NCBI GenBank assembly: GCA_030430125.1
Contig: JAUIGA010000227.1
Span: 1-5,551 of the forward strand
Reading direction: 5' to 3'
Origin: Chloroflexia bacterium
Lineage (GTDB): Bacteria > Chloroflexota > Chloroflexia > Thermomicrobiales > UBA6265
DNA: 5,551 nt
Positions 5,505-5,551 of the stretch are shown piece after piece. Within the stretch, counting starts at the first letter, position 1, and each line of letters begins with the position of its first letter. The notes under the pieces are model-generated. The model saw only the letters and a program-made list of their open reading frames with translations. It ran no database searches and was not told the origin of the DNA. The position numbers and the translations under genes were made by a program.

Positions 5505-5551
5505 GCATCGGGAACGTGGTCCCGGAGCGGCGGGGAAACCCAAAGCACCGG
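5505..5551 (+). ncRNA. structured 5' leader, possibly the start of a ydaO-type riboswitch (truncated)
   Basis: The first ~47 nt after the strong promoter can fold in two ways. CGGGA (5509-5513) pairs with TCCCG (5520-5524). Alternatively CCGG (5522-5525) pairs with CCGG (5548-5551), enclosing GGG-GAAA-CCC (5532-5541), a stem capped by a GNRA tetraloop. The two share bases 5522-5524 and exclude each other. The order of hairpin, GGAG, GGGGAAACCC and an A-rich linker recalls the 5' part of ydaO-type c-di-AMP riboswitches, judged from memory only. The window ends before the diagnostic GGGGTGAAT-like segment. An alternative is a reading frame from ATG 5497 (MQVHRERGPG), but that start lies upstream of the predicted transcription start. 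Confidence 0.3.

Overview
The window is GC-rich DNA that looks like an environmental bacterium, most likely a Thermomicrobia-type member of the Chloroflexota. That placement is an inference from base composition, from the type of compatible-solute binding protein, and from the style of the antitoxin-PIN pair. No rRNA, tRNA or phylogenetic marker gene is present to confirm it.

Layout from left to right. Positions 1-278 hold no convincing gene. A DsbA/FrnE-type thiol oxidoreductase (279-944, minus) and a large flavin/iron-sulfur oxidoreductase (1229-3328, plus) diverge from a shared 284-bp control region. That region carries an extended -10 box, two inverted repeats and a possible leader hairpin. 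The oxidoreductase joins a short rubredoxin domain, a GltD-like FAD/NAD(P)H core and a C-terminal 2x[4Fe-4S] ferredoxin domain. It ends at a 14-bp perfect stem-loop (3358-3389).

Next comes a compact antitoxin-toxin pair (3427-3741 and 3738-4155) joined by an ATGA overlap. The toxin is a VapC-type PIN domain broken by a +1 frameshift near 3930; all its active-site acids survive once the frame is restored. Just after it (4167-4229) lies a second, diverged copy of the last 18 codons and stop of the oxidoreductase gene, again followed about 30 nt later by a strong hairpin. The toxin-antitoxin segment is therefore bracketed by two copies of the same gene end, which suggests insertion or recombination at the 3' end of the oxidoreductase gene.

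On the minus strand, converging on the second hairpin, is a Tat-exported quaternary-ammonium (glycine betaine/choline type) ABC transporter binding protein (4311-5267). No permease or ATPase gene for it is visible. The right end carries a near-consensus plus-strand promoter (TTGACA, 17 bp, TATGAT at 5470-5498). It drives a transcript whose first ~45 nt look structured and loosely resemble the 5' part of a ydaO-type (c-di-AMP) riboswitch, but the window ends before this can be decided.

The genes fall into three themes: thiol/electron-transfer redox (left), a decaying toxin-antitoxin insertion (middle) and osmolyte uptake (right). Only the first two are physically linked, through the repeated gene end.
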